This document shows positions 48,455 through 58,709 of a stretch of DNA of 64,000 nucleotides, in pieces. Below the pieces are notes generated by a model. It saw only the letters and a program-made list of their open reading frames with translations, did no database searches and was not told where the DNA came from. Every line of letters starts with the position of its first letter. Within the stretch, counting starts at the first letter, position 1. This DNA is from Agelas oroides (taxonomy: Eukaryota > Porifera > Demospongiae > Agelasida > Agelasidae): positions 645,599 through 709,598 of the forward strand of contig OX422192.1 of NCBI GenBank assembly GCA_949130485.1, read 5' to 3'. The translations under genes were made by a program, and so were the position numbers.

Positions 48455-48560
48455 GTAAACTTACATGTATCAGAGCTCAATCTGTGTAGACACTTGGAAA
48501 ATTAACCGGTGCTAGCTAAATTTTGTTTTGAATATAGCAGCTATATATGGGCAAGGTCCC
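48455..48560 (-). promoter_or_regulatory. TL15 putative first exon and promoter block
   Basis: The minus-strand donor GTAAGTTTACC (48464-48454) and the upstream CCTTGCCCATATATAG (about 48539-48554) correspond to the TL10, TL12 and TL19 blocks. Confidence 0.45.
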
Positions 48561-49033
48561 TTGTTGTTTATGTGTAACCATTAGTTGCAAATAATCATTG
48601 CCAGTCAAGGACACATGGCCAGTCACATGCTGCCAATGAATGATGTAGTATACTCAGTAGTAGAACAGATACTCCCACATAGCAAATACCCCCCCCCCCC
48701 CCCCCCCCCCAACCACAGCACATCCTGCATATTTACATGGCACTTTAAGCCATGCATCTGGTATGTAGAGGATAGCAGAACATACTACAGGCAGTTGCAG
48801 AACATGCTAGGAGCTAAAGGCGTCATACACACATACATAGTTTACATACCACAAGTCAAGCATGCAACAAGATGGCAAAGACAATAACAGTTTACTTAAC
48901 ATAATGTGGTCAAGCAACAATTTCAGATGCTGACAATTCTGAGCACCGTAATACTAACTCCTAAAACACATTTAGCAGACTGTAAACTGTCTTTGAGGTA
49001 TACATCATGCAGCTGGACTCTCAACTAGTCACA
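48561..49033. other. Spacer upstream of TL15
   Basis: A run of 22 C lies at 48689-48710. No gene was recognised. Confidence 0.4.
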
Positions 49034-50127
49034 CTAAACATTGCATGCTAGCCAGAGTTTTGCTGGTTGGGCAGTTTGTACTTCAATTTGAAAGTAGAGG
49101 CAATCATCCTTCAGATATTGGTGATTCCATTTAGCATCAAGTCAATCGTGGGGAATAAATTTGGGCTGTCCATATCCACTGGGAGCCATCTCACTATCCA
49201 CTACTCTCCTACACATGTCATTGCCTTTTGAAAACGTGGTCGTACGTGAGTGGTGATTCTTATCTGCTAGTTGGTTGAGCAGTGTGATGATTACCTCTCC
49301 TGTAAAGGGCCATGTCAGATTGTCATCGTTCCTCCCTTTCATCATCCTGAAAAACACCGAGACATGAGTACCTGCAGCATCACCATTCCCGTTGGCATCG
49401 ACCCTGATACACATCTTGTACCCTCCAGGGCTGGTGTAGAATGGAGGACTGTACCATTCTTGTGAGGATGTTTTGTGTTGGTGGTACTGTGGCATTTTGA
49501 CTACACATGGACCAGCTTGACCAGCTCTAACTTTCTCACCCATTACTTTAACCTCCTCCTGGTGTTTATTAATCTCTTTCTTCTGTTTATCGATCTCTTC
49601 TCTTTCTTTGTTGATCTCCTCCTGCTGTTTGTTCATCTCTTTCTGTTGCTCATTGACTGTCTCTATCGCAAGGTGGAGGTGGAATTTATCATCATTCTCA
49701 TGCTCTTCTAGGCCATTACGAAATGGCTTCTCTTTGCAACCAATTCCTGCATACTTGCATGGCACCTTCTCATACTGACATGTCGATCGGTGGCTAGAAA
49801 GATTGCAGCGAAGCACTGAGTCCTTGCATTTGCTATTGGGACAAGGGACTTGAAGCTTTGGACATGTGTCCAGATGAGTGGTAGTTATATCACAGTATCT
49901 TCCTGTGTCTTTGCATTGAGGACACTCATACTGACGATTGGGACACTTGTCCTTGAGATGTTGGTCTATGTCACGACGAAATGTTCTTGCTTCCTTCATA
50001 CACTTGTTTGGGCAATGAAGAAGGGTGTACCCACATCTTGTGAGATGGTAGTTTAGGTATCGCAACTCTCCTACCCAGCCACATCCATTTCCACTGTTGC
50101 TACACATGACCTTAAGTGTATGCTCAC
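49034..50127 (-). pseudogene. TRAF-like TL16, premature stop near the MATH end
   Basis: One long exon runs from the acceptor at 50127 (CCCATAG) to a TGA at 49144-49142, directly after KFIPHD. Beyond it the same frame continues with about 35 typical MATH residues (QYLKDDCLYFQIEVQ..) to a TAG at 49034. One in-frame nonsense codon thus removes the last strands. The zinc-finger entry is three residues shorter than usual (GEHTLKVMCS). The coiled coil is long (NKQQEEINKEREEIDKQKKE) and nearly identical to TL18. No RING exon of its own was found; the nearest upstream is that of TL17 (51179-50966), which could splice to it in frame. Confidence 0.78.
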
Positions 50128-50169
50128 CTATGGGAAGGAAGTTTTAGAGTCACATAGCATGCCCTTTTT

Positions 50170-50740
50170 TTCAAGAGGACTACTCTGGAAGAGTAGCCTG
50201 GTTCCAGGCTTCGGCCAGCTTTCCGTTGCTAGCAGTACGGAAAAGTGGGAGAGGGCCTGGAATAATTTATCACGTGAGTAGAGAGAAGGTAGAAAGGACT
50301 TAATGGAACGTAGGTGGATCGTCAATGTCCCCACGCATGTAGCTAGCCGAGTTCTGGCAGTTTTTTTGAATAACAAGTGCAGAAAAGGCTTGAGTAAAGC
50401 ATGGGAAATGGCCACCTTGGCATTTAATACTGCTTTGGGTGTATAGTGATCAGTTTGCCAGTAAGTGAGCAAGTTAGCATGATTTTTGAATTATGAGTCT
50501 GTGTAGACTTGTTATACTGGCAGGTAATATAGCATATTATTGTCTATAGTCCTATCCTGTTGGCTGTAAAGCTTTTGTGACTGAACATGTCAATTTTGCC
50601 CATAAAGTGTAGGCAAGTTCATTTATGCACATGTAGTTATGTTTTCTCTACCTGTGATGTTTTCACAGGATAAAAGTTTAACCAGGCTCTCCCTTTCCTT
50701 TGTTTGCTCATAGGGAGAGCCTGGAAACGAGGCTACTAAA
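50170..50740. other. Worn hairpin MITEs between TL16 and TL17
   Basis: TAGCCTGGTTCCAGGC to GGGCCTGGAATAA (50185-50263), and CCAGGCTCTCCCTTTCC to GGGAGAGCCTGGAAACGAGG (50679-50735), are members of the hairpin family. Nothing else was recognised. Confidence 0.55.
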
Positions 50741-50754
50741 GAGCTAATAAGTTT

Positions 50755-51179
50755 ATTTTCCTGCAGTTTGGGCAGCAAAGGAGAACATACTCACATATGG
50801 TGAGATGATCATCCAGTAGTCGCAGCTCCCCCTCCCAGCCACACCCATTGTCACTGTTGTTGCACATGACTTTAAGAGACTTGATATCCTGCTCACCTAA
50901 GGGAAGAAATATAGGAGGAAGTTACTAAAAACATTTCATGGATTAAGAGTCTGAAATCCACTGACCTCTAACGTCAGGAAAGCTCCGTCCACTTTTCCCA
51001 CACTTTGGGCAAGTCCTGGATTGCTCCTCCAGGCAGGCTTTGCAGCACAACATTCCACAGCATGTCACTTGGTGTGGTTTGCGGGCCACAGTTTGACATA
51101 CCTGGCATATCAGGCTATTTGGTGGTGTCTCCACAAACTTGGCATTATACCCACTAACTCTGGGAGTACTGGAAGCCAT
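50755..51179 (-). pseudogene. TRAF-like TL17, RING exon plus a truncated zinc-finger exon
   Basis: The RING exon 51179-50966 (MASSTPRVSGYNAKF..) is divergent: LICQVC, CCGMLCCKAC, a shortened EEQSRT loop and CPKC; its donor is GTCAGT. The next exon begins at 50897 (acceptor CCCTTAG) with GEQDIKSLKVMC and one zinc finger (GCGWEGEL). It then breaks off into RING-end-like bases (CTGCAGTTTGGGCA) and a hairpin MITE. Either this is a dead gene, or its RING exon serves TL16 by skipping the short exon. Confidence 0.7.
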
Positions 51180-51247
51180 CCGTTCAACCTGTCGAAGGTA
51201 TGGAGGGTGGGTGTAGCTGTGTCTCCTATATAATCGTAAGAGAACTA

Positions 51248-52208
51248 CAATGGAATCTCTCTAAGGCGGACACCATAGCCACGCTGCGTGTCCGCTGTTG
51301 GGAGGTGTACGTACTTCGGAGGCTTCTGGTATATTTCTGGTAGGTATGGTAATTCGTACTCGGGACACGAGGCTATATAGTTTTTCAGAGCTCTGTCTGG
51401 CTGATAGGAAAGGCAAACGAGACGCAATTTCTAAGATTGACAACGTTAAAATGTCCGCCAAACAGTCGTTAAGTATTGTTAGCGCAAAGTCGGTACAAAT
51501 TTTAGTGTCCGGTATACAGCATATGTGTCCGCATTTCGGAGGTGCATAAAGTGTTAGGTGCAAATTTAATATGGAGAATCCGGTGTCATAGTGTACAGTG
51601 TCCCCCCCCCCCCCCCCCCCCCCCCCCCAAATGTCCCCCTGGAGATTATTCACCGGTGAATAATGTCCCCCCTAGAACAAGATTGATAACAGTCACCTGC
51701 GGGTATTCAGACACTAGTAGGTGGGAAGATGAGTTCATTTTGTGAGTGGACTCACATGCCACACAGGCCTGCAAGACTATGGAGCGTTCTCAGTGGCACA
51801 CACATAGTTCTCGATTTATGCAGAGTGTCTCCTAGACTTTTACCCTGGCCGTTCTTACCCCAGCATTTGTTGCTTGCAGTGCTAACACGGGGAAAGAAGC
51901 CTGAAAGGTAAGAGTTAGTTCTGCTGCTTCTGTAAATGAAACACCGGTAGAGAAGGCCTGGGTACGAGGCTACTTCGCGGAGCCAGACCCAAGCTGATCT
52001 GGCCACGCGAGACTAAAGCGTATCCTTGCGAGCTCTCGGATTGTTGGTCGCTGCTATCCAACTGCCAGAAGCGCAGTGAATAATGTCCCCCCTCGTACAT
52101 GCGCTTCTGGCAGTTGTCCGGGGGACATTATTCACTCCGACACCGGCAATCCAGACCGCAGATTGAAGTGTCCAGAAAATAGAATGTCTGTTAAGAGAGG
52201 TTTCACTG
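51248..52208. mobile_element. Tc1/mariner-pogo-type non-autonomous element
   Basis: The left end is CAATGGAATCTCTCTAAGGC and the right end is the complement of CAGTGAAACCTCTCTTAACA. TA dinucleotides flank both ends. Terminal CAGTGGAACCTCT-like repeats with TA duplication are typical of pogo/Tigger relatives. The 961-bp interior has a 27-bp poly-C run (51602-51628) and no transposase. An internal inverted pair, GTGAATAATGTCCCCC, occurs at about 51655 and 52077. Confidence 0.7.
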
Positions 52209-52320
52209 TAGTAATGCCACGATCAAATCATTTGCAGTGATAGCAACACATTTACACCAGTAAACTTACAATGACTCTATGGGCAGAACAGCTACCAGCC
52301 ACTTAGTCTCGCCGTGTGAG
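52209..52320 (-). promoter_or_regulatory. TL17 putative first exon donor
   Basis: The minus-strand GTAAGTTTACTGG (52269-52257), preceded by CTGCCCATAGAGTCATT, matches the block upstream of TL10. Continuity is then lost because of repeats. Confidence 0.4.
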
Positions 52321-52362
52321 AGTCTGGCCGGCGAGACTACCAGCCACTCAAACCTCTGATCC

Positions 52363-52612
52363 AGAGGAGGTCGGACACGGTTGAACTTTACTAATTAAAA
52401 TGGCTGAGGTCACACTAATTCGGATTTTTCGTATCTCAACAGACTAGCTCTCTCGACTTTTACTGAGGTGGGCCCCAGTTTTCAAATCAAGATTCAAGGC
52501 TGGGGCAAGTAATAGAAAAAGCTAAAAGCTTTCTACCTTGCAATATCCAAGATCAATTAGTGTGACCTCAGCCATTTTAATTAGTAAAGTTCAACCGTGT
52601 CCGACCTCCTCT
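52363..52612. mobile_element. MITE with 58-bp inverted arms
   Basis: The arms 52363-52420 and 52555-52612 are exact or nearly exact inverted copies (AGAGGAGGTCGGACACGG..). They contain AAAATGGCTGAGGTCACAC, which resembles the AAAATGGGTGAGGTCAC promoter box upstream of TL19. Confidence 0.8.
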
Positions 52613-53044
52613 GCCTCTGATCTATAGTCTCATCCCCAGACCAAAATTTTTTTTGCGTACGTGGGCCGCAGGGCGCGCGCAAAAGATTTGGTTTGGGGAG
52701 ATGAAGCTAGGCATGGGCGAGAACCTAGGGTGTGGTCAGGGTACGAGACTACAGTCTTACATAAGCTTATCACACTGTCTTACACATCACACTGTCTCAT
52801 TTTAATCCACCTGCTACTTTGCCTTTTTATCCCAACATGTACCACACAATATAACTCCCATGCTGTTGCTGTATTTTTATATATGAACATACTTATAGTT
52901 CGAGAATTTCGAGTTTTATCCTTTTCGTATACACCATATAGACTTTGTCTCATAAGCCTGTTTAGGCTGGTTGCGTTTTTGCAAGTGACATTAAAATTTT
53001 GATTGATTGATATAATACCGGAATCAGAAGTAGTCTTACACTAG
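52613..53044. other. Hairpin repeat and unrecognised sequence
   Basis: GTCTCATCCCCAGACC to GGTTTGGGGAGATGAAG (52628-52706) is a small inverted repeat. The segment ending ATTTTGATTGATTGATATAA at about 52995 could be the tail of an old LINE; this is a guess. Confidence 0.4.
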
Positions 53045-53705
53045 TCTCCTCCCCAGACCCTCCTACGATCAGTGCTCTGGGAGCAAGACTAGTGTATGTC
53101 AGATGACTGTGTCCAACCTCCCCAGACCCTCCTACGATCAGTGCTCTGGGAGCAAGACTAGTGTATGTCAGATGACTGTGTCCAACCTCCCCAGACCCTC
53201 CTACGATCAGTGCTCTGGGAGCAAGACTAGTGTATGTCAGATGACTGTGTCCAACCTCCCCAGACCCTCCTACGATCAGTGCTCTGGGAGCAAGACTAGT
53301 GTATGTCAGATGACTGTGTCCAACTTCCCCAGACCCTCCTACGATCAGTGCTCTGGGAGCAAGACTAGTGTATGTCAGATGACTGTGTCCAACCTCCTAC
53401 GATCAGTGCTCTGGGAGCAAGACTAGTGTATGTCAGATGACTGTGTCCAACCTCCCCAGACCCTCCTACGATCAGTGCTCTGGGAGCAAGACTAGTGTAT
53501 GTCAGATGACTGTGTCCAACTTCCCCAGACCCTCCTACGATCAGTGCTCTGGGAGCAAGACTAGTGTATGTCAGATGACTGTGTCCAACCTCCTACGATC
53601 AGTGCTCTGGGAGCAAGACTAGTGTATGTCAGATGACTGTGTCCAACCTCCTACGATCAGTGCTCTGGGAGCAAGACTAGTGTATGTCAGATGACTGTGT
53701 CCAAC
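53045..53705. repeat. Minisatellite, ten units of 69 or 58 bp
   Basis: The unit GTCAGATGACTGTGTCCAAC plus CTCCCCAGACCCTCCTACGA plus TCAGTGCTCTGGGAGCAAGA is repeated from about 53050. Some units lack 11 bp (CCCAGACCCTC), giving a 58-bp form at about 53377, 53573 and 53631. ORFs over it are artefacts of a 23-codon unit. Confidence 0.93.
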
Positions 53706-54072
53706 CTCCTCAGACATGGTTACATGTCTTGTACCCAGACCCCACCTGGTTCCGAGTGAGAGGGTTGGGTCTGGGCATGAGACTAGTTTTGTCCCAGGCT
53801 TTGTTTGGGCTCTCGCATGTTTCAGTGTTATTTGGGATAAGATAACCTTATATGGCCACCAGATAGCTAAGTAACCCTTAGTTGTACCACACCTAAACCA
53901 CAGTGGGCTTGCCATGGAAGCCTCCTTCCCACACATCATGATAAAGAAACATTTGTACAAGATGAGGTATGAGATAAGAGAGATTATGACAAGGACGCCT
54001 CCGTCCAGCTGTATACATCTTAATGTATGTGGTTTGTCTTGTCCTGTTGTCTAGTCCCCCATTTGATTGGGG
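53706..54072. other. No recognised gene
   Basis: A short inverted repeat, GTACCCAGACCCCACC against GGGTTGGGTCTGGGCATG, lies at 53731-53780. Nothing else was recognised. Confidence 0.4.
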
Positions 54073-54212
54073 CATAGGCGTAGGAAAGACTTTTTGATTG
54101 GGGGGGCACAGTTTGAAACTACACATAGTGTAGTGAGCAATTTATATAACAATTTATGAAAACTTGGGGGGGGGGCACATGCCCCCGGTGCCCCCTGGTT
54201 CCTATGCCTATG
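54073..54212. mobile_element. Short MITE, GGCGTAGGAA ends, copy 2
   Basis: It begins CATAGGCGTAGGAAAGAC and ends TTCCTATGCCTATG, with terminal inverted repeats. It is near-identical to 36633-36769. Confidence 0.8.
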
Positions 54213-54866
54213 TGGGCCGAGCCTGAGCGAGCCCCACACTAGCGGGACTGCATTGCAAGACGCGTGTGTATGTCTGTCTGCCTGTGGTAAATTTTTAAAT
54301 GCACATAAATAATTGATAGTAGCTATGAGTGGCCAATGGATTGACAGTTCATTCCTGGGTGCTGGTGAAGATAAATGCCAGCTTGTCTGTGGTCATAGTA
54401 CAGCAGTGTAGGGTGTGTATGTATCTCTGGAGATCTCTAATTGAGGCTTGTAACAATGTAAGCATCTTGGGATACGGGTGTGTGTAAATTAATGTCCTCA
54501 GGCTACTATAATTACGTAGTAAGCCAAGACTCTCAGATCACTGGATACATCTTAGGGTGTGGTTTAGAATTGTATTTAACGAAATACCGATTGTTTTGTG
54601 TGGTAGATGAAGTAGCTCGATCTATTCTCATGATTCTTGAAAACACTGCTAGCTTCCCATGGCTATAAACATCATATGTACTAGGCCCTATTTACTGTAC
54701 CTTTAACCCTTTAGGGCCCAATTTCCAGATAAACTGGGCCCTAAAGAGTTAATAATTATATCGGCACTGTACCCTAGTTCCCTAACATTGACAAGACAAT
54801 TCAGATGCTGACAATCCGTTCTGAGTAGCAAATGCAGTTCAAACTTGTACTTCCTTAACAATTCAG
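54213..54866. other. Dispersed repeat then TL18 3' flank
   Basis: GAGCCTGAGCGAGCCCCACA (about 54225) is shared with 10960. A small palindrome, TTTAGGGCCCAATTTCC with AACTGGGCCCTAAAG, lies at 54711-54747. No gene was recognised. Confidence 0.45.
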
Positions 54867-56185
54867 TTAAACAGTGCAAGTTAGCCAGGGTTTCACTGGT
54901 TCGGCAGCCTTTACTAGAATTTGAAAGTAGAGGCAGTCATCTTTCAGATAATAGCAAATCTGTCTTGCATCAAAATTAAGCTTATTGTAGAAAATGAATT
55001 TGGGCCCCCCGCATCCTGTGGGAGCCATATCATCATCCACTACCCTTCTGGTTGCCTCATTGTCTTTTGGAAACTTAAGTGTACGTGTGTAGTGGTTCTC
55101 ATCTTCCAGTTGGTTAAGCAGTGTGGTGATGACCTCTCCTGTGAAGGGCCATGGCAGGTTGTCATCATTCTTCCCTTTCATCAGGTAGGCAAACACTGAG
55201 ACATGAGTACCTGCACCCTTACCGTCACCATTGGCATCGACCCTAATACACATCTTGTAACCTCCAGGGCTGGTGTAGAATGAAGGACTGTACCATTCTT
55301 GTTTGAAAGACTTATATCGGCTAAATTCTGGCATTTTGAATACACATGGCCCAGCTTGACCAGCTCTAACATTCTCACTCACTACTTTAACCTCCTCCTG
55401 CTGTTTATTAATCTCTTTCTTCTGTTTATCGATCTCTTCTCTTTCTTTGTTGATCTCCTCCTGCTGTTTGTTCATCTCTTTCTGTTGCTCATTGACTGTC
55501 TCTATCGCAAGGTGGAGGTGGAATTTATCATCATTCTCATGCTCTTCTAGGCCATTACGAAATGGCTTCTCTTTGCAACCAATTCCTGCATACTTGCATG
55601 GCACCTTCTCATACTGACATGTCGATCGGTGGCTAGAAAGATTGCAGCGAGGTACTTTGACATCACACCCAATATTGAGACAAGTAGCTTTGACAAGATG
55701 AGTGGTTTCAATATTGCAGTATTTTCCCATAGTTTTGCAGTGGGGGCATTCAAATAGGCGATTTGGACATACAATCCTGAGATGGAAGTCTAGGTCACAG
55801 CGCAACAAATACACCTCTTTTATGTTGCTCATACATTCATTGGTGCAGCGAAGGAGGGTGTAATCACATGCTGCGTGATGGTCATCCAGGAATTGCAATT
55901 CTCCCACCCAGTTACAACCATTCTTACTGTTGCTACAAATGACCTTGAGTGCCTTGATTTCCTGGTCAGCTATGGGGGAAAATTCTAAAGTCATACATTT
56001 TTTCAGGTGTTGTCCAAAGTTCACAGTTGCTCAGTTTAGTATCTCTACAGTTTGGGCAAATGCTGCAGTGTTTCCTGTTCTCATCCAGGCAGGCCTTACA
56101 GTAGACCCTTCCACAGCATATCATTTGGTGTGGACTGCGGGCCACACCCTGACATACCTGACACACCCTGACATACCTGACACAC
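54867..56185 (-). pseudogene. TRAF-like TL18, intact zinc-finger/MATH exon, ruined RING exon
   Basis: The main exon 55969-54867 (acceptor CCATAG, start ADQEIKALKVICSN) is open to a normal PWLTCTV end. The RING exon (about 56175-56010) lacks its MASN start and the residues before VCQVCQGV; a 19-bp tandem duplication (GTGTCAGGTATGTCAGGGT) sits at the break. Its 3' donor region is replaced by unrelated bases. The zinc fingers differ from all others in the middle (CKTMGKYCNIETTHLVKATC). The coiled coil and the finger before it are nearly identical to TL16. It could be translated only from another promoter or start. Confidence 0.7.
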
Positions 56186-56472
56186 CAGCTAATTTATAAA
56201 GGAGAAGTAAACATTTTTATACAGAACTAGGAAAAAATTATACAGCTGCAGTATTTGCTAATCGCACAAACAAACATAGGACTATTTAGCTACAACTTCT
56301 GTGATCATTTAGTTTTGTGCAACACTTGAGTCATGAGACCACTACCAAATAATGCAGTATTGGAGGGCAGTTATACACAAAGCAGTTATGCAATTGCTAA
56401 CTATGGGTATCTTAACAATGTGCACATTACATTCAGACACCTTTAGTCCAGTTAGGTTCCCTTGTAGTAATT
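56186..56472. other. TL19 3' flank
   Basis: No feature was recognised. Confidence 0.3.
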
Positions 56473-58099
56473 TTAAACCGTACAAGTCAGCCATGGCTTT
56501 GTAGGTGTTGTGGCCTGTATTTGAATTCGAAAGTAGAGGCAGTCATCCTTCAGATACACTGCTGCACCATGATCAAGTTGATCTTGGGGGATGAATTTAG
56601 GTTGTCCTATGATGGACATCTCACTATCTACTACCCTGCTGCCTGGTTGCTCCATTCCTAGTAATAATTGAGCTGTACATGTATGGTGATTCTCATCTGC
56701 TAGTTGGTTGAGGAGTGTGATGGTGACCTCTCCTTTGAAGGGTGATGGCAGGGTGTCATCGTTCTTTCCTCGCATCAGGTGGGCAAACACTGAGACATGA
56801 GTGTTTGCACCGTCACCATCAGCATCGACCCTGACACACATCTTGTAACCTCCAGGGTGAGTGTAGAATGGAGGACTGTACCAGTCTTGTTTGGAGGACT
56901 TGTGTAGGCTGAATTCTGGCATTTTGAATACACATGGACCAGCCTGGGCAGCTATGATATTGTCGGCCATTACTTTCTGCTCTTCTTTGACTACTTTTAT
57001 CTCCTCTTGCTGTTGATTGATCTCTTTTTGCTGTTGATTGACAGTTTCTATTGCAAGGTGGAGATGGAAGGTATCATCATCCTCATGTTGTTCTAAATCT
57101 TTGCGAAATGGTTCCTTCTTACAACCAATTCCCGCATATTTGCATGGCAGCTTCTCAAATGGACATTTTGATTGGTGTTTAGAAGCATCACGGCGAAGCA
57201 CTAAGGCCTTACACTCACTATTGGGACATGAGAGTTTCACCTTTGGACACGTGTCAAGGTGAGTGGTGGTTATATCACAGTATCTTCCAGTATCTTTGCA
57301 GTGAGGACACTGATGTTGGCGATTGGGACACTTGTCCTTAAGATGATAGTCTAGGTTATGGCGTAATATTTGTACTACCTCCTTCTTGTTCATACACTCA
57401 TTTGGGCAGAGAACGAGGGTGTAGCCACATGTTGTTAGATGGTCTGCAAGATAGCACCGTGGTACTAAGGCCTTGCAGTTGGTATTGAGACAGGGGATTT
57501 TTACCTTTGGACATGTGTCAAGATGATTGGTAGTTATATCACAGTACCTACCAGTATCTTTGCAGTGGGGACACTGGTACTGGCGATTTGGACACTTCTT
57601 CTTGAGATGGTGGTCCAAGTTATGGCGTAATATTTGCACCACTTCCTTGTTGTTCATGCACATTTGGGGGCAGCGAAGGAGGGTATACCCACATGTTTTA
57701 AAATGGTATTCCAAGGATCGCAACTCCCCCACCCAGCTACACCCACTTTCACTGTTCTTACATATGACATTAAGTGACTTGATTTCCTGCTCACCTGCGG
57801 TAACAAATTTAGTGGAAAGATATGTTGTATTCTACATGCATCATTTCAATCCAAGTGCTGTCTAAAGTTCACTCACCTCTGGTGTCAGGGAAGCTTTGTC
57901 CCATCTGCCTGCAGTTTGGGCAAGTGTTGGAGAGTTTCTTATGTTCATCCAGGCAGGCTTTGCAGTAGACCCTCCCACAACATGTCACTTGATGTGGACT
58001 GCGGGCCACAGCCTGGCATATCTGACACATCAGCTTGTCTGGTGGAGTTTCCACAAACTTGCAATCATAACCACCAATTGTGGGAGTATTGGAAACCAT
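56473..58099 (-). CDS. TRAF-like gene TL19, 514 aa, duplicated zinc-finger block
   Basis: The RING exon is 58099-57877 (MVSNTPTIGG), the intron is 82 nt, and the second exon is 57794-56473 (1,322 nt, the longest of the family). The RING is intact. The zinc-finger region contains an 88-residue block twice in tandem. The first copy begins CGYTLLRCPQMCMNNKE and the second CGYTLVLCPNECMNKKE; each includes LRHNLD, CPHCKDTGRYCDITT and CPKVK. The second copy then continues into KCPFEKLPCKYAGIGC. The coiled coil is NQQQKEINQQQEEIKVVKEE. The MATH domain has LPSPF for LPWPF and a shorter loop (IIGQPKFIPQDQLDH). The frame is fully open. Confidence 0.88.
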
Positions 58100-58199
58100 C
58101 TGCTGTGGATGAAGAGGGTGGTGTGTCTATACCTCATGTAACAGCTACTATAATCATTAAGATTTCAGTGGTGGCAATTAACACATTCACCAATATCCC

Positions 58200-58300
58200 A
58201 GTAAACTTACCGTCTTTGTGAGTATCAGAAATCCAGCAGCTAGCTATGTAGCTAATAACTTTGATTCTACTCGGGCATACAAAATGGGTGAGGTCACATA
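58200..58300 (-). promoter_or_regulatory. TL19 putative first exon and promoter block
   Basis: The minus-strand donor GTAAGTTTACTGG (58210-58198) and the upstream box GACCTCACCCATTTTGT (about 58279-58295) align with TL10, TL12 and TL15. Confidence 0.5.
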
Positions 58301-58403
58301 ATTCTTTACATTAGGTTCAAATGTTGATGCTAGTTGCAGAAATTCAGGGTCACATGTTGCCAATAAATAATGCCAGTGAATACTACTAACATTTTTTAAC
58401 CAT

Positions 58404-58496
58404 GCATTCCTCTAGCCTCGTTCCCAGGCCCTGCGCGTTCGTCGCTTGCAGTACGAAATTCGCGCAGAGGCCTGGGAACGAGGCTAGCATTCCTCT
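58404..58496. mobile_element. Hairpin MITE with 10-bp target duplication
   Basis: The element 58414-58486 begins AGCCTCGTTCCCAGGCC and ends GGCCTGGGAACGAGGCTA. GCATTCCTCT flanks both sides (58404-58413 and 58487-58496). It is the best-preserved family member in the window. Confidence 0.85.
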
Positions 58497-58709
58497 ATAT
58501 GTGGTTTAACCAGTTAAACCGAGTTAACAGGAAGGGAGGCGTGCCGGGATGTTAGACGGGGCGCGCGGCGCGCCGAAAAGAGTGGTGATTGGTGGTTGTT
58601 ACGGTAAGGGCGCTTAGATACGAACGTCGCAGCTGGGAGACGCAGTTACGTTGCAAACCTTGTGCAGTTCAGCTCGGAAAGTGCTCTTCTCCTTCTTCGT
58701 GTGCAAGTG

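Noticed and set aside
53103..53622. Repeated ORF MTVSNLPRPSYDQCSGSKTS
   Set aside because: A 69-bp minisatellite gives a 23-codon repeat by its length alone.
55299..55550. Plus-strand ORF rich in Leu/Phe (LLLLFINLFLLFIDLF), membrane-protein-like
   Set aside because: Exact antisense of the TL18 coiled coil (NKQQEEINKEREE); the same artefact occurs at 49475-49711 over TL16.
58378..58500. Rho-independent terminator or riboswitch-like hairpin
   Set aside because: The strong stem is a MITE with a 10-bp target duplication; bacterial-type signals do not apply in animal DNA.
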